From Stramenopiles sp. TOSAG23-3 (Eukaryota > Sar), in the NCBI GenBank assembly GCA_900128585.1, contig LT642763.1, positions 1 to 11,075 of the forward strand: a stretch of DNA of 11,075 nucleotides, in the 5' to 3' direction. A program made the translations under genes and the position numbers. The notes beneath the pieces are model-generated. The model saw only the letters and a list, made by a program, of their open reading frames with translations. It had not been told where the DNA came from and did no database searches. Below, in pieces: positions 1 to 6,749 of this stretch. Every line of letters starts with the position of its first letter. Position 1 is the stretch's first letter.

Positions 1-183
1 AAAAAATTCTAATATTTTTGTTTAACGTAACACTCCTTGTACGTTTGGTTTTATTGGACAGTGCAAAAAAATCCAGAGGTAAAGGAGATAATTTTGTGTA
101 ATAATTCGGGTATCCGCTTTCCCACTATAGGTTGGTTTCTTAATTGAATTTTAGAAATTAGGGGGGAAATTGACTGCAGAAAG
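1..183 (+). promoter_or_regulatory. Upstream region of the EME1-like gene
   Basis: This is AT-rich non-coding sequence before the first gene. The frame of the downstream gene is closed by TGA at 145-147, and no ATG lies between that stop and 184, so nothing here extends the protein. A TGCAG at 175-179 sits just before the start codon and could be a 3' splice acceptor for a 5'UTR intron, but there is no convincing pyrimidine tract before it. No TATA box or other promoter element is clear enough to name. Confidence 0.45.
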
Positions 184-1695
184 ATGGCCTTCAGGTCGCC
201 GGAAGTTATTGTGATAGACGATGTGTCTTCAGAGGAAGACTCTGCCGGTGCGGGGTTGAGTGTGACGGATGATTCGTTGGAGAGAACGCTATTGCACCAG
301 TCTGTTGATGAAAATGTCAATGAGGCATGCTTTATGACATCGCCCGGCGGGCTGTTATTCTTGGATGATGCGGAGTTGTATAGTTTTGCCTCCCAACCTG
401 TCCCGGATGCGGTGTGCGGAGAGACGAGAAAGCCCACCAGAAATAGTAGAGGTGGGGACGAAGAAGCGGGCATGAAAATGTCCAAGCGCCCCAAATTATC
501 TAGAAGTGACAGCTCAAGTTCGACCTCAAGTCAACATGGTGTTAATGAAGGCAGTGCAATGGCCAGTAGTTCGTATACATCAAAACCGCTACAGGAACTG
601 CCTGTACGCCACCGGTCACGAAAGAGCAACCAGCAGAAAAAAAGTGCAGCGCAAACTGCAAAGAACTACAGGAAAGCGGGGGCTGATGACACAAAACGTT
701 TAAATGGTTTTTATAAGTACAAAGAGATAGAACTCTTTGTAGAGACATCATTGGCGAATACAGAAATCGGGGAGCTGATCGAAGAGACTGTACAACGGGA
801 TGACACGGGCGGGGCTCAGGCAAAACACGGGCACCTGCCCTTCACTGTACAGTCGGGAGCACACATAGTACCAAATTCAATTTGGTGGGTGCACAAGACC
901 CCCCACGCTCGGCGCGTGTGGCCTTGGACCGTATTAATATTAAGCGGGCAAGATTTTTACCAGCGCATGTTAATAGATAAGAAGGATAAAAACTACCATC
1001 CGGGTGGACTGGCCCACACCATTACCAAAGTAGAGGATTTCCAGAAATCATGGCGGGACGCATATCATGAGGAGCGAATGGCCAATGTGTCTTTCGGAGC
1101 AAACGAGCTCCATAAAAGGCCACGCTTTTTGCTGTTCGTCACCGACTGGAGCAAAACGCTCCTTGAGAAGCAGCTGGAACAGCCAAGAGGGAAACGAAAA
1201 AAGAAAAGGGGCGGAATCGATTCGTTTTCTGAGGCAGAGATAAAGCAAAACATTAATCATCTCCTAGTTCACAGGGATTGCGAAGTTATTTTCTTCAATT
1301 CAGACGAAGCGATGGCAAACCAAATCAAGTCAATGACCCGTTACTTTGCCGAAAAGGCCTACATAAAGGAAACGCACAGCTTAAACGTCGTTCCCAAAGC
1401 GAACTGTCCGCTAGATTACAGTGAAGAGGAGCATGGAGACCACAAAAAAGCTTGGTGCAGAATGCTAATGCAAGTTCCAGGCGTCGGGCCGGCAAAAGCA
1501 GTTGCACTTTGTCGCCATTATCCTACCATCAACAGCCTGTATGACAAGTACAACGACCTGCGACTGGAAGAAGAGGACAAGCTCAATTTACTTGCAAACA
1601 AAATGGGGGGAAGGGTTCGTCATGGCGCTCTTTCTGGAAGAATTTATCGCTTAATGACATCGGCGAATCCACAGCTGACAGTAGGGCCTGAGTAG
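184..1695 (+). CDS. EME1: EME1/MMS4-like regulatory subunit of the MUS81 structure-specific endonuclease
   Basis: 503 aa. EME1 is the non-catalytic partner of MUS81. The heterodimer cleaves 3' flaps, stalled forks and Holliday-junction intermediates in the nucleus. Residues 7-19 form a SUMO-interacting motif (V-I-V-I followed by D-D-V-S-S-E-E-D). Residues 20-170 are Ser-rich and basic, probably disordered. An ERCC4-like fold starts near 228 (P-N-S-I-W-W) and includes the hydrophobic strand at 312-321 (R-P-R-F-L-L-F-V-T-D). The catalytic ERK-x3-D motif of MUS81/XPF is not seen, as expected for EME1. A basic stretch lies at 334-342 (P-R-G-K-R-K-K-K-R). A helix-hairpin-helix region follows at about 424-456, centred on V431-P-G-V-G-P-A-K-A439 and H445-Y-P. 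The end (R-I-Y-R-L-M-T, 486-492) matches the EME1 family C-terminus. ATG 184 is the first Met in frame after TGA 145-147, with a good context (A at -3, G at +4). The family call rests on remembered family patterns, not a search. A MUS81 or FAAP24-type relative is less likely. Confidence 0.85.
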   Translation: MAFRSPEVIVIDDVSSEEDSAGAGLSVTDDSLERTLLHQSVDENVNEACFMTSPGGLLFLDDAELYSFASQPVPDAVCGETRKPTRNSRGGDEEAGMKMSKRPKLSRSDSSSSTSSQHGVNEGSAMASSSYTSKPLQELPVRHRSRKSNQQKKSAAQTAKNYRKAGADDTKRLNGFYKYKEIELFVETSLANTEIGELIEETVQRDDTGGAQAKHGHLPFTVQSGAHIVPNSIWWVHKTPHARRVWPWTVLILSGQDFYQRMLIDKKDKNYHPGGLAHTITKVEDFQKSWRDAYHEERMANVSFGANELHKRPRFLLFVTDWSKTLLEKQLEQPRGKRKKKRGGIDSFSEAEIKQNINHLLVHRDCEVIFFNSDEAMANQIKSMTRYFAEKAYIKETHSLNVVPKANCPLDYSEEEHGDHKKAWCRMLMQVPGVGPAKAVALCRHYPTINSLYDKYNDLRLEEEDKLNLLANKMGGRVRHGALSGRIYRLMTSANPQLTVGPE

Positions 1696-1769
1696 GAAAC
1701 ATTCACGAGTCGTATCTACCCATTATGACGTTCAGAAAAAACTAAATTTACGAAGTACCACCAGGTAAA

Positions 1770-1775
1770 AATAAA
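1770..1775 (+). terminator. AATAAA poly(A) signal candidate for the EME1-like gene
   Basis: A canonical AATAAA hexamer lies 75 bases after the TAG stop. It sits between the arms of a 9-bp inverted repeat (CTAAATTTA at 1742-1750, TAAATTTAG at 1787-1795). The placement fits a 3'-processing signal, but the sequence is AT-rich, so a chance match is possible. Confidence 0.45.
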
Positions 1776-1889
1776 TAACTTTTAATTAAATTTAGCTTCC
1801 TCATACCCTAATCCTAACTTGATTCAGAAATTTTGTTTCGTTGTTGGTTGTCAATCAGCGAGGGGATGATCTCCAATTTTCTTAGTCTA

Positions 1890-1895
1890 TTTATT
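1890..1895 (-). terminator. AATAAA poly(A) signal candidate for the F-box/WD40 gene
   Basis: TTTATT on the plus strand reads AATAAA on the minus strand, 67 bases beyond the stop codon of the minus-strand gene. It is the mirror counterpart of the signal at 1770, and the two lie 114 bases apart in the convergent spacer. The read-out is clear, but use in the cell is inferred. Confidence 0.45.
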
Positions 1896-1929
1896 AAAAA
1901 TAATATTTTCTTTAAATTACGATTAATTG

Positions 1930-1945
1930 ACATGTGTACACATGT
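1930..1945. repeat. Perfect 16-bp palindrome in the 3'UTR of the F-box/WD40 gene
   Basis: ACATGTGTACACATGT is its own reverse complement. It lies 16 bases beyond the stop codon of the minus-strand gene, upstream of that gene's poly(A) signal candidate, so it should be in the mature 3'UTR and could fold as a short hairpin or bind a dimeric factor. The remaining convergent spacer (1696-1961) shows only AT-rich sequence and the two poly(A) hexamers. Confidence 0.7.
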
Positions 1946-1961
1946 GTGCGTAACTTAGCCT

Positions 1962-4900
1962 TTACAGCTCCTCGTCGTCAAACTCAAAGCAATGTCCCAA
2001 CTGCTTGTTCAAAACCTCAAGGTTTCGGCATTTGGCTTGCAAATCTCGTAAGCTCCTACGCTTGCCTCCACTTGCATACTTCTTGCTAGCGTTGGCACTT
2101 CTTCGGGGTGAGACTCCGCCTTTCCGATTCGTGTAGCTCAGCTGTCCATTGGAGCTGGATTCTGCTTTTGCTTCCACAAGAATATGTTTTGCTTTTTTTC
2201 CGAAACCAAATACATGCAACGACCCGTCCAAGTAACCGACGGTCACGCCCAAAGATCCCACTGACAACGACAACGCTGGTATTACCCGCGCTTGCGTAGA
2301 ACCAGGGTGGCGCAAAGTTCGTAAACATCTACCTGCGTGTTTGCCCACAACTTCCCACAACTTTACGGTACCATCCATGCTTGCACTGGTCACTTTTGTT
2401 AAGTCTATTTTCAAAGCCGTTATGGCCCCTTCGTGCCCTTTCAGTACTTTTTTCCAGCCGCTGCTCTGTTTTGAAGCAGGGGCGTCCTGAAGTTCTAGTG
2501 CATTTGATTGTGGGAGCAAAGGCAGTTCCCACAGCTGGATGGTGCTATCATCTCTTCCAAAGGCAATCATTCTCACATATGGCCTTTGCCATGAAGCAGC
2601 AGCAATTGCACGTACCGCGGACAGGGATCCGTACGCAAAACTGCCACGTACGTGAACGGAAACGTCCGGGTTGCCTTCACTACTGTCTGCGTGCCACACT
2701 ACTACGCGCCCGTCCATAAATCCGGCGATGACCGTCGTCACGAAGCTGTTCGTGACCCGAGCAACAGTGGCTTTCATGGAGACAACAATCCGCCCCTTGT
2801 TTCCGGCCTGTTTCGTTTCTGACTTTACTGGGGCGGGCAGTGCGCAAACCATGTTTCCCTCAGAGGTGTTCCATAAAGTCACGTCGCCTACGGAATCACC
2901 ACAAAAGACATACGAGTACGTGTTCGAAGTTATTTGGCAATCCACCGCTGCTAGGCAGGATGGTGCCCCTTTTAACCCATAAAGAGTGTGCAACTGTTTC
3001 CCAGACTTCCCGTCCCAAATTGACAGTGATGCAGTGCCAACTTGCCCATCCCCCGAGTGACCAAGTACAATTCGTCCATCAAACGTGAGTGCAACGCACT
3101 GAATGACCCAATGCTCCGCCCGAACCCACCTGGGCCGGCTTAGCACGCGGGGCATCACTATAGTGTTCATCATTTCGTTTTTATTCGCGACAGGTTGGAC
3201 CGCCTCCTTCTCGGTCCCATCGTCCTCATTGGCTCCCCGTGACGACGAGTAACTCTTCACGGGTGCTGTAAACGTGACTACCTGGCTGTTTTGGAATACA
3301 GCAACAATTCGGGGCAGTATTTTGTTTCCATTTTCAGCCTTCGACAGTCGCTCCCTCGAAACAAACATTATTGGGCACTTCACCCCCACCGTTCCATCGC
3401 TAGCATTTGCTTGAGACTCGTGGTCGCTATTTCCCGCTTCACTTCCGCTACTGTTACTACCCTGGGACTGTTTTGACAACCTCTCTTCCATTTCTTCCCG
3501 AGACTTTCTAGCCCGGTCTTCCCTGGATTGCTGCCATGCATTTCGATGCTTTCGTTTCTTCCTGCCGCCCTTTTTCTTCCGCTTTCCAGCCGTAGGGGAT
3601 TGCCCCCCTAGAACCAGAGAATCCATGGAAATCGAACGAATCAGCATGCCACCGTCGGGTCGATGAGCGAGCGAAGAGGGGCTCAGGGGTGGGGAGCTTG
3701 CGGGTGATGGGGATGACATGGCCCTCGTCAACACGGCAGGCTTCGAATGCTTCAGCATAGAGCACTCTATGGGACTGCTTCCTAGAAGCGAAAGCCCTTT
3801 GTGAGGGATTTTGCTTTCTGGGCGGCATTTGTGGTTCTTTCCGCGCAAGATAGAGCTTGGCATTATAGATTTGATCGAGTAAGAATCGACCGATCCGGGT
3901 GAACGGGTAAAGGGGGGCTTGTCACTTATCACCCGCGCCAAGCCTGACATTTTTTTCGAGGATGCCGCTGCCTCCCGTTTCTTCATTGCTTCTTTGCTTT
4001 TCTGTTGTCGCTCAAGCTTGATCCGTTCTTTGGCTTTCATTTTTTCTTTCGCGCTTTGCTTCCGCGCAAGTTTCTTGTTTCTTTTCTCTTGTTTCTTCAG
4101 TTCCCTGGCCCGTTTTTTGGTGCTCATGCCCGCGAAGTTATTGCTTCCACCACAGTCTTGCGAACTTGTCAGAAATCCTGACAGGCCGCCGGGGGACGAA
4201 CCAAAGCTTCCCACAGTAAAACCCACCCCGCCTGAATCTAAACTACTGCCCATCGAACTCTCGCTGGAATTACCATCTTCTGTATCTGTGTCAGATTCCA
4301 ACAAAGCCATGTTCTCGTTAAACCCCTTGATCTCGTTGACCGGGGAAGGCACGGGGTTGGAATATGACCTTTGCTCCTCCTGGGGAGAGGGTATCTTAAT
4401 TGGTGTAGACGATGGGGTGCCCAGTTCCCGTTTGGGAGTTTTTGGGCTCTTCAGGCCTAAATCTTTCCTGCCCAATTCCTCGCTAGCACCCGCTGTGGTA
4501 GAGACGGAATCGCCCCAGATGTCGATTTCAACTTCTTCGTCCCTGCTTGACCAAGCAACCGTATCCTTCCCATCTCCTGAATTTCTGCGAAGCTTTTGCT
4601 CCGGGCTCGGGCCGGGCGCCGTTGGTCTGCTCTTTTCTGGCGCCTTGGGGGATGCAGCTTTGCTCCCAATTTTGAAATTTATCAATTTGTTTTTCCAGGC
4701 ATGGCCCAATGATCCTATTCGCTTTTCAAAACCAATTTGTTTGTCTTGGTAGACAAACGCATCCTTCGAGTCCAGAGACATGACACACTTTACACTCGTT
4801 AGGTCCCAACTTTTTATCAGTCCATCTACACCCGCAGAAACTATATGATTGTCCCCCACGTGACGAACCGCTACGAGGGCGTGTGCATTTGATAATTTTC

Positions 4901-5450
4901 CTTTGTTTTGTCCAGCCCGTGAAGCAGGCTTCCCGCCGGGCTCAGCCCCCTTGCTTTCCGTGGGTGGCTCCTCGTTTATCAACTCCAGGGTCCCCATATG
5001 GCCCCGAATCGCACTCAAGATTATTCGACGAGCATAAAGTTGGTAAAATGACAAATGGTGCCTCGGGCAGTTTGCACCGGGTGCCGGGGGCTTCGGTCGC
5101 TTCCACCGTTGGAGGTAGAGGCGTTCCCACAGGGCATCATTCAGCGCGAGGGAGGAAAGAAATTTACAAGTACTTCCAAGCAAGACAAGACTTTTAACGT
5201 TACAGAACGAGAGCAGGATGGCGTAAATGTCATCGGGCAGCTGTCCCACTTCTCCCGTGCCTACTCCTACTGCAGACACGCAAAGAGCCTGCTCCGGCAA
5301 ATCTGGAGTCCACTGCTTTTTCTTGCTCGGCTTTTTCGATTTTCTGCGCGTCCCACGATCAACTCTACTGTTCATCATAGCGCGAGCCTGGTGCTCGTTC
5401 ACTTCGCCACTCAGGACCAAGCTCCGTAAGTCGTTCGTTAAATAATCCAT
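1962..5450 (-). CDS. F-box/WD40-repeat protein, probable SCF ubiquitin-ligase substrate receptor
   Basis: 1162 aa. F-box/WD40 proteins bind SKP1 through the F-box and substrate through a beta-propeller. The F-box is at about 70-116 (L71-P-D-D-I at its start, then L108-W-E-R-L-Y-L-Q-R-W). A first WD-like blade spans about 190-216, ending in D-G-L-I-K-S-W-D. Residues 266-690 are a huge low-complexity insert. It holds Ser/Pro-rich parts, a Lys/Arg/Glu-rich helical region at 444-500 and a strongly basic cluster at 623-636 that could be a nuclear localisation signal. Further WD-like blades follow from about 715 to 1081. The clearest are D-V-T-L-W (856-860), R-V-V-V-W (915-919), I-Q-L-W (971-974), G-H-E-G-A-I with T-V-K-L-W (1005-1032), and the last, D-G-S-L-H-V (1075-1080). 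The tail (1131-1162) is a helix ending D-D-E-E-L. ATG 5450 is the first Met after an in-frame stop at 5472-5474, but it has a weak context (T at -3), so M26 or M27 could also serve. The substrate is unknown. Confidence 0.8.
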   Translation of the reverse strand: MDYLTNDLRSLVLSGEVNEHQARAMMNSRVDRGTRRKSKKPSKKKQWTPDLPEQALCVSAVGVGTGEVGQLPDDIYAILLSFCNVKSLVLLGSTCKFLSSLALNDALWERLYLQRWKRPKPPAPGANCPRHHLSFYQLYARRIILSAIRGHMGTLELINEEPPTESKGAEPGGKPASRAGQNKGKLSNAHALVAVRHVGDNHIVSAGVDGLIKSWDLTSVKCVMSLDSKDAFVYQDKQIGFEKRIGSLGHAWKNKLINFKIGSKAASPKAPEKSRPTAPGPSPEQKLRRNSGDGKDTVAWSSRDEEVEIDIWGDSVSTTAGASEELGRKDLGLKSPKTPKRELGTPSSTPIKIPSPQEEQRSYSNPVPSPVNEIKGFNENMALLESDTDTEDGNSSESSMGSSLDSGGVGFTVGSFGSSPGGLSGFLTSSQDCGGSNNFAGMSTKKRARELKKQEKRNKKLARKQSAKEKMKAKERIKLERQQKSKEAMKKREAAASSKKMSGLARVISDKPPFTRSPGSVDSYSIKSIMPSSILRGKNHKCRPESKIPHKGLSLLGSSPIECSMLKHSKPAVLTRAMSSPSPASSPPLSPSSLAHRPDGGMLIRSISMDSLVLGGQSPTAGKRKKKGGRKKRKHRNAWQQSREDRARKSREEMEERLSKQSQGSNSSGSEAGNSDHESQANASDGTVGVKCPIMFVSRERLSKAENGNKILPRIVAVFQNSQVVTFTAPVKSYSSSRGANEDDGTEKEAVQPVANKNEMMNTIVMPRVLSRPRWVRAEHWVIQCVALTFDGRIVLGHSGDGQVGTASLSIWDGKSGKQLHTLYGLKGAPSCLAAVDCQITSNTYSYVFCGDSVGDVTLWNTSEGNMVCALPAPVKSETKQAGNKGRIVVSMKATVARVTNSFVTTVIAGFMDGRVVVWHADSSEGNPDVSVHVRGSFAYGSLSAVRAIAAASWQRPYVRMIAFGRDDSTIQLWELPLLPQSNALELQDAPASKQSSGWKKVLKGHEGAITALKIDLTKVTSASMDGTVKLWEVVGKHAGRCLRTLRHPGSTQARVIPALSLSVGSLGVTVGYLDGSLHVFGFGKKAKHILVEAKAESSSNGQLSYTNRKGGVSPRRSANASKKYASGGKRRSLRDLQAKCRNLEVLNKQLGHCFEFDDEEL

Positions 5451-5625
5451 CCAATTCTTTAATTTCGTTCGTCAAAAGTTGCGCTTCAAACTGGATAGTT
5501 ACGTCGTAACTTTCTCCCTGTTGCAATTCCGCACCTTGTTCCAATTAATTACTTGCTAACCTTTTCATTTGAATGTTGTTTCCCCCGTAGTATTTGAAAT
5601 CAACCCACGCACGCATATTAGTCGT

Positions 5626-5729
5626 AAGAAGAAGAGAAGAAGAGAGAGAAGAGAAGAAGAGAAGAAGAGAAGAAGAGAAGAAGAGAAGAAGAGAAGAAGA
5701 GAAGAAAGAGAAGAAGAGAAGAGGAAGAA
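5626..5729. repeat. 104-base uninterrupted purine tract with (GAAGAAGA)n core
   Basis: Every base from 5626 to 5729 on the plus strand is A or G. The core, 5653-5700, is six perfect copies of the 8-mer GAAGAAGA, flanked by degenerate copies. The unit is mirror-symmetric under rotation, so the tract could form intramolecular triplex (H-DNA). A run of eleven T (5735-5745) follows. It starts 176 bases upstream of the F-box/WD40 start codon. In a transcript of that gene it would read as a pure pyrimidine tract if transcription begins beyond it. It is a length-variable microsatellite by nature. Confidence 0.9.
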
Positions 5730-6290
5730 CTTTCTTTTTTTTTTTGATTTTTTAATATAGGCTAATAATAACTAGACTAATAAGTACGGATACTTTTAAA
5801 AATAAAATATAATAATTAGTTATGAAAGGAGGAAGGATGTCGAATAATGTCGAGTTTTAATTATTTTTTGTTGGTAAATTTTTTCATTTTGTTTTGGGAA
5901 GTTGGGCGGCGAAATTCGTAATCGAATTTTTGTATTGTATTTGGATGTTATTATTAATAATAAAAAATGTTATGAGGAGTCAATACGAAGTGTTTTATTT
6001 AATATATTGCTTTCTTTTTTGGAGGTAAAGAAATTTTAAAAAACTTAGTCGTTCTATTTTTAAAAAAACAAGACTCGTCGTACAACCATTGTTCTTTTTT
6101 TAGTGCTGTTTAATATAATGTTATATTAATTCGTAGTCTAATTAATATTTTAATAGAGACTACTAATAAAAAACGAAGATATAATGTACATTGAATAGCT
6201 GCAGTTCATGGGTTGGATTGTTCTTTTTTATTATTATTCTATTGTCATTACAATAGACGAAGATGTTCTTTTCCTACCTGCTCTCTAATG

Positions 6291-6310
6291 GTACAGGTAT
6301 AATACCGTAC
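6291..6310. repeat. Imperfect inverted repeat with GTAC ends
   Basis: The arms GTAC-A-GGTAT and ATACC-GTAC pair over 9 bp with one bulged A and a single-base centre. Another GTAC follows at 6321. It lies about 440 bases upstream of the channel start codon. It could be a protein-binding site or a chance feature of AT-rich sequence. Confidence 0.4.
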
Positions 6311-6406
6311 AGCCTCTTCTGTACAAGGTCTGGAAGGTCGAATCGAAGCGTTGCATATTCCAAATACAAACTACCGGTATACAATTAATATAATACCTAC
6401 CTTGGT

Positions 6407-6418
6407 ACGAGTACTCGT
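6407..6418. repeat. Perfect 12-bp palindrome ACGAGTACTCGT
   Basis: This 12-mer is its own reverse complement and contains a central GTAC. It lies about 330 bases upstream of the channel start and is relatively GC-balanced in an AT-rich spacer. That makes it a reasonable candidate for a dimeric transcription-factor site. There is no direct evidence of binding. Confidence 0.4.
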
Positions 6419-6477
6419 CTAATAAAAAATGGAACAAAGACCTGCTGGTATTACCTCCTATTATTTAATTACCTCGT

Positions 6478-6567
6478 CACTAACCAACGAACTCCTCTTC
6501 TCCTCAGCTCTTAATTATAATATAATAATACCACTAACCAACGAACTCCTCTTCTCCTCAGCTCTTA
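6478..6567 (+). repeat. Perfect 36-bp direct repeat resembling a duplicated branch point and 3' splice site
   Basis: Bases 6478-6513 and 6532-6567 are identical over 36 bases, separated by 18 bases of AT-rich sequence (period 54). Each copy reads CACTAAC, then CAACGAA, then CTCCTCTTCTCCTCAG, then CTCTTA. CTAAC is a good branch-point match, the C/T run a good pyrimidine tract, and CAG a good acceptor. The branch A (6483 and 6537) lies 24 bases before the AG (6506-6507 and 6560-6561). This suggests a 5'UTR intron of the channel gene with a tandemly duplicated acceptor. The donor is not certain; CAG|GTATAA at 6297 is one candidate. The repeat is certain, the splicing role inferred. Confidence 0.6.
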
Positions 6568-6600
6568 TTAGCAGTGTCTTTTCTGTTTAATTATTGTCCC

Positions 6601-6714
6601 ATGTCCCATTGGAGAAACGTCCATTGTATGCATTTGAAGCAAAACTTGGATTTCTATAGCGAAAGAGTCGGTAAATTTATGCAGTATTGCCAAAGCGAAA
6701 GTGTCAGTACTTAA
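6601..6714 (+). promoter_or_regulatory. Possible upstream ORF of the channel gene
   Basis: An ATG at 6601 opens a 37-codon frame ending in TAA at 6712-6714, 35 bases before the channel ATG and in a different frame. Two further ATGs (6628 and 6679) lie in the same frame. It contains a near-repeat: 6658-6673 and 6694-6709 match at 14 of 16 bases, 36 bases apart and in frame. If the mRNA starts upstream of 6601, translation of this ORF would reduce channel synthesis. Without a mapped transcript start it may equally be untranslated. Confidence 0.3.
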
Positions 6715-6749
6715 GATTTGTACGCGTTTCTTCTTCCGAGTGCAGGGCC

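Larger units (their letters stand above)
5451..6749. other. Divergent AT-rich intergenic region
   Basis: This 1.3-kb spacer separates two divergent genes and must hold both promoters. It has no open frame with protein-like composition; the frame through the purine tract encodes only Arg/Glu/Lys reiterations. It contains homopolymer and trinucleotide-like AT runs, a perfect 16-bp AT palindrome at 5948-5963 (TTATTATTAATAATAA), an inverted repeat at 6110-6129 with 9-bp arms around TG, and the elements listed separately. Bases 6240-6420 are less AT-rich than the surroundings but code for nothing recognisable. No TATA box or tRNA could be assigned. Confidence 0.6.

Noticed and set aside
51-494. 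A minus-strand open frame across the start of the EME1-like gene
   Set aside because: It overlaps the better supported EME1-like coding start and shows no family motif. It is a shadow frame.
1006-1110. A catalytic ERCC4 nuclease motif in the EME1-like protein
   Set aside because: The only loosely similar acidic/basic stretch (I-D-K-K-D-K near residue 264) does not fit ERK-x3-D, so the protein is read as a non-catalytic subunit.
3919-4752. A 277-codon open frame on the plus strand inside the F-box/WD40 gene
   Set aside because: It lies antisense to the insert of the real gene. Its Ser/Leu/Phe-rich composition is what Lys/Glu/Ser codons give when read on the other strand, and it shows no domain pattern.
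5569-5760. A small plus-strand open frame through the purine repeat
   Set aside because: Almost all of it is Arg/Glu/Lys reiteration created by the GAAGAAGA repeat, with no protein-like sequence elsewhere.
6325-6350. GGTCGAATCG, resembling a tRNA B box
   Set aside because: No A box, acceptor stem or anticodon arm could be matched around it.
6601-6745. An upstream coding exon of the channel using donor GTAAAT at 6671 and acceptor TGCAG at 6745
   Set aside because: The intron length (75) keeps the wrong phase: the joined frame meets a stop almost at once. It can only be a 5'UTR intron, if used at all.
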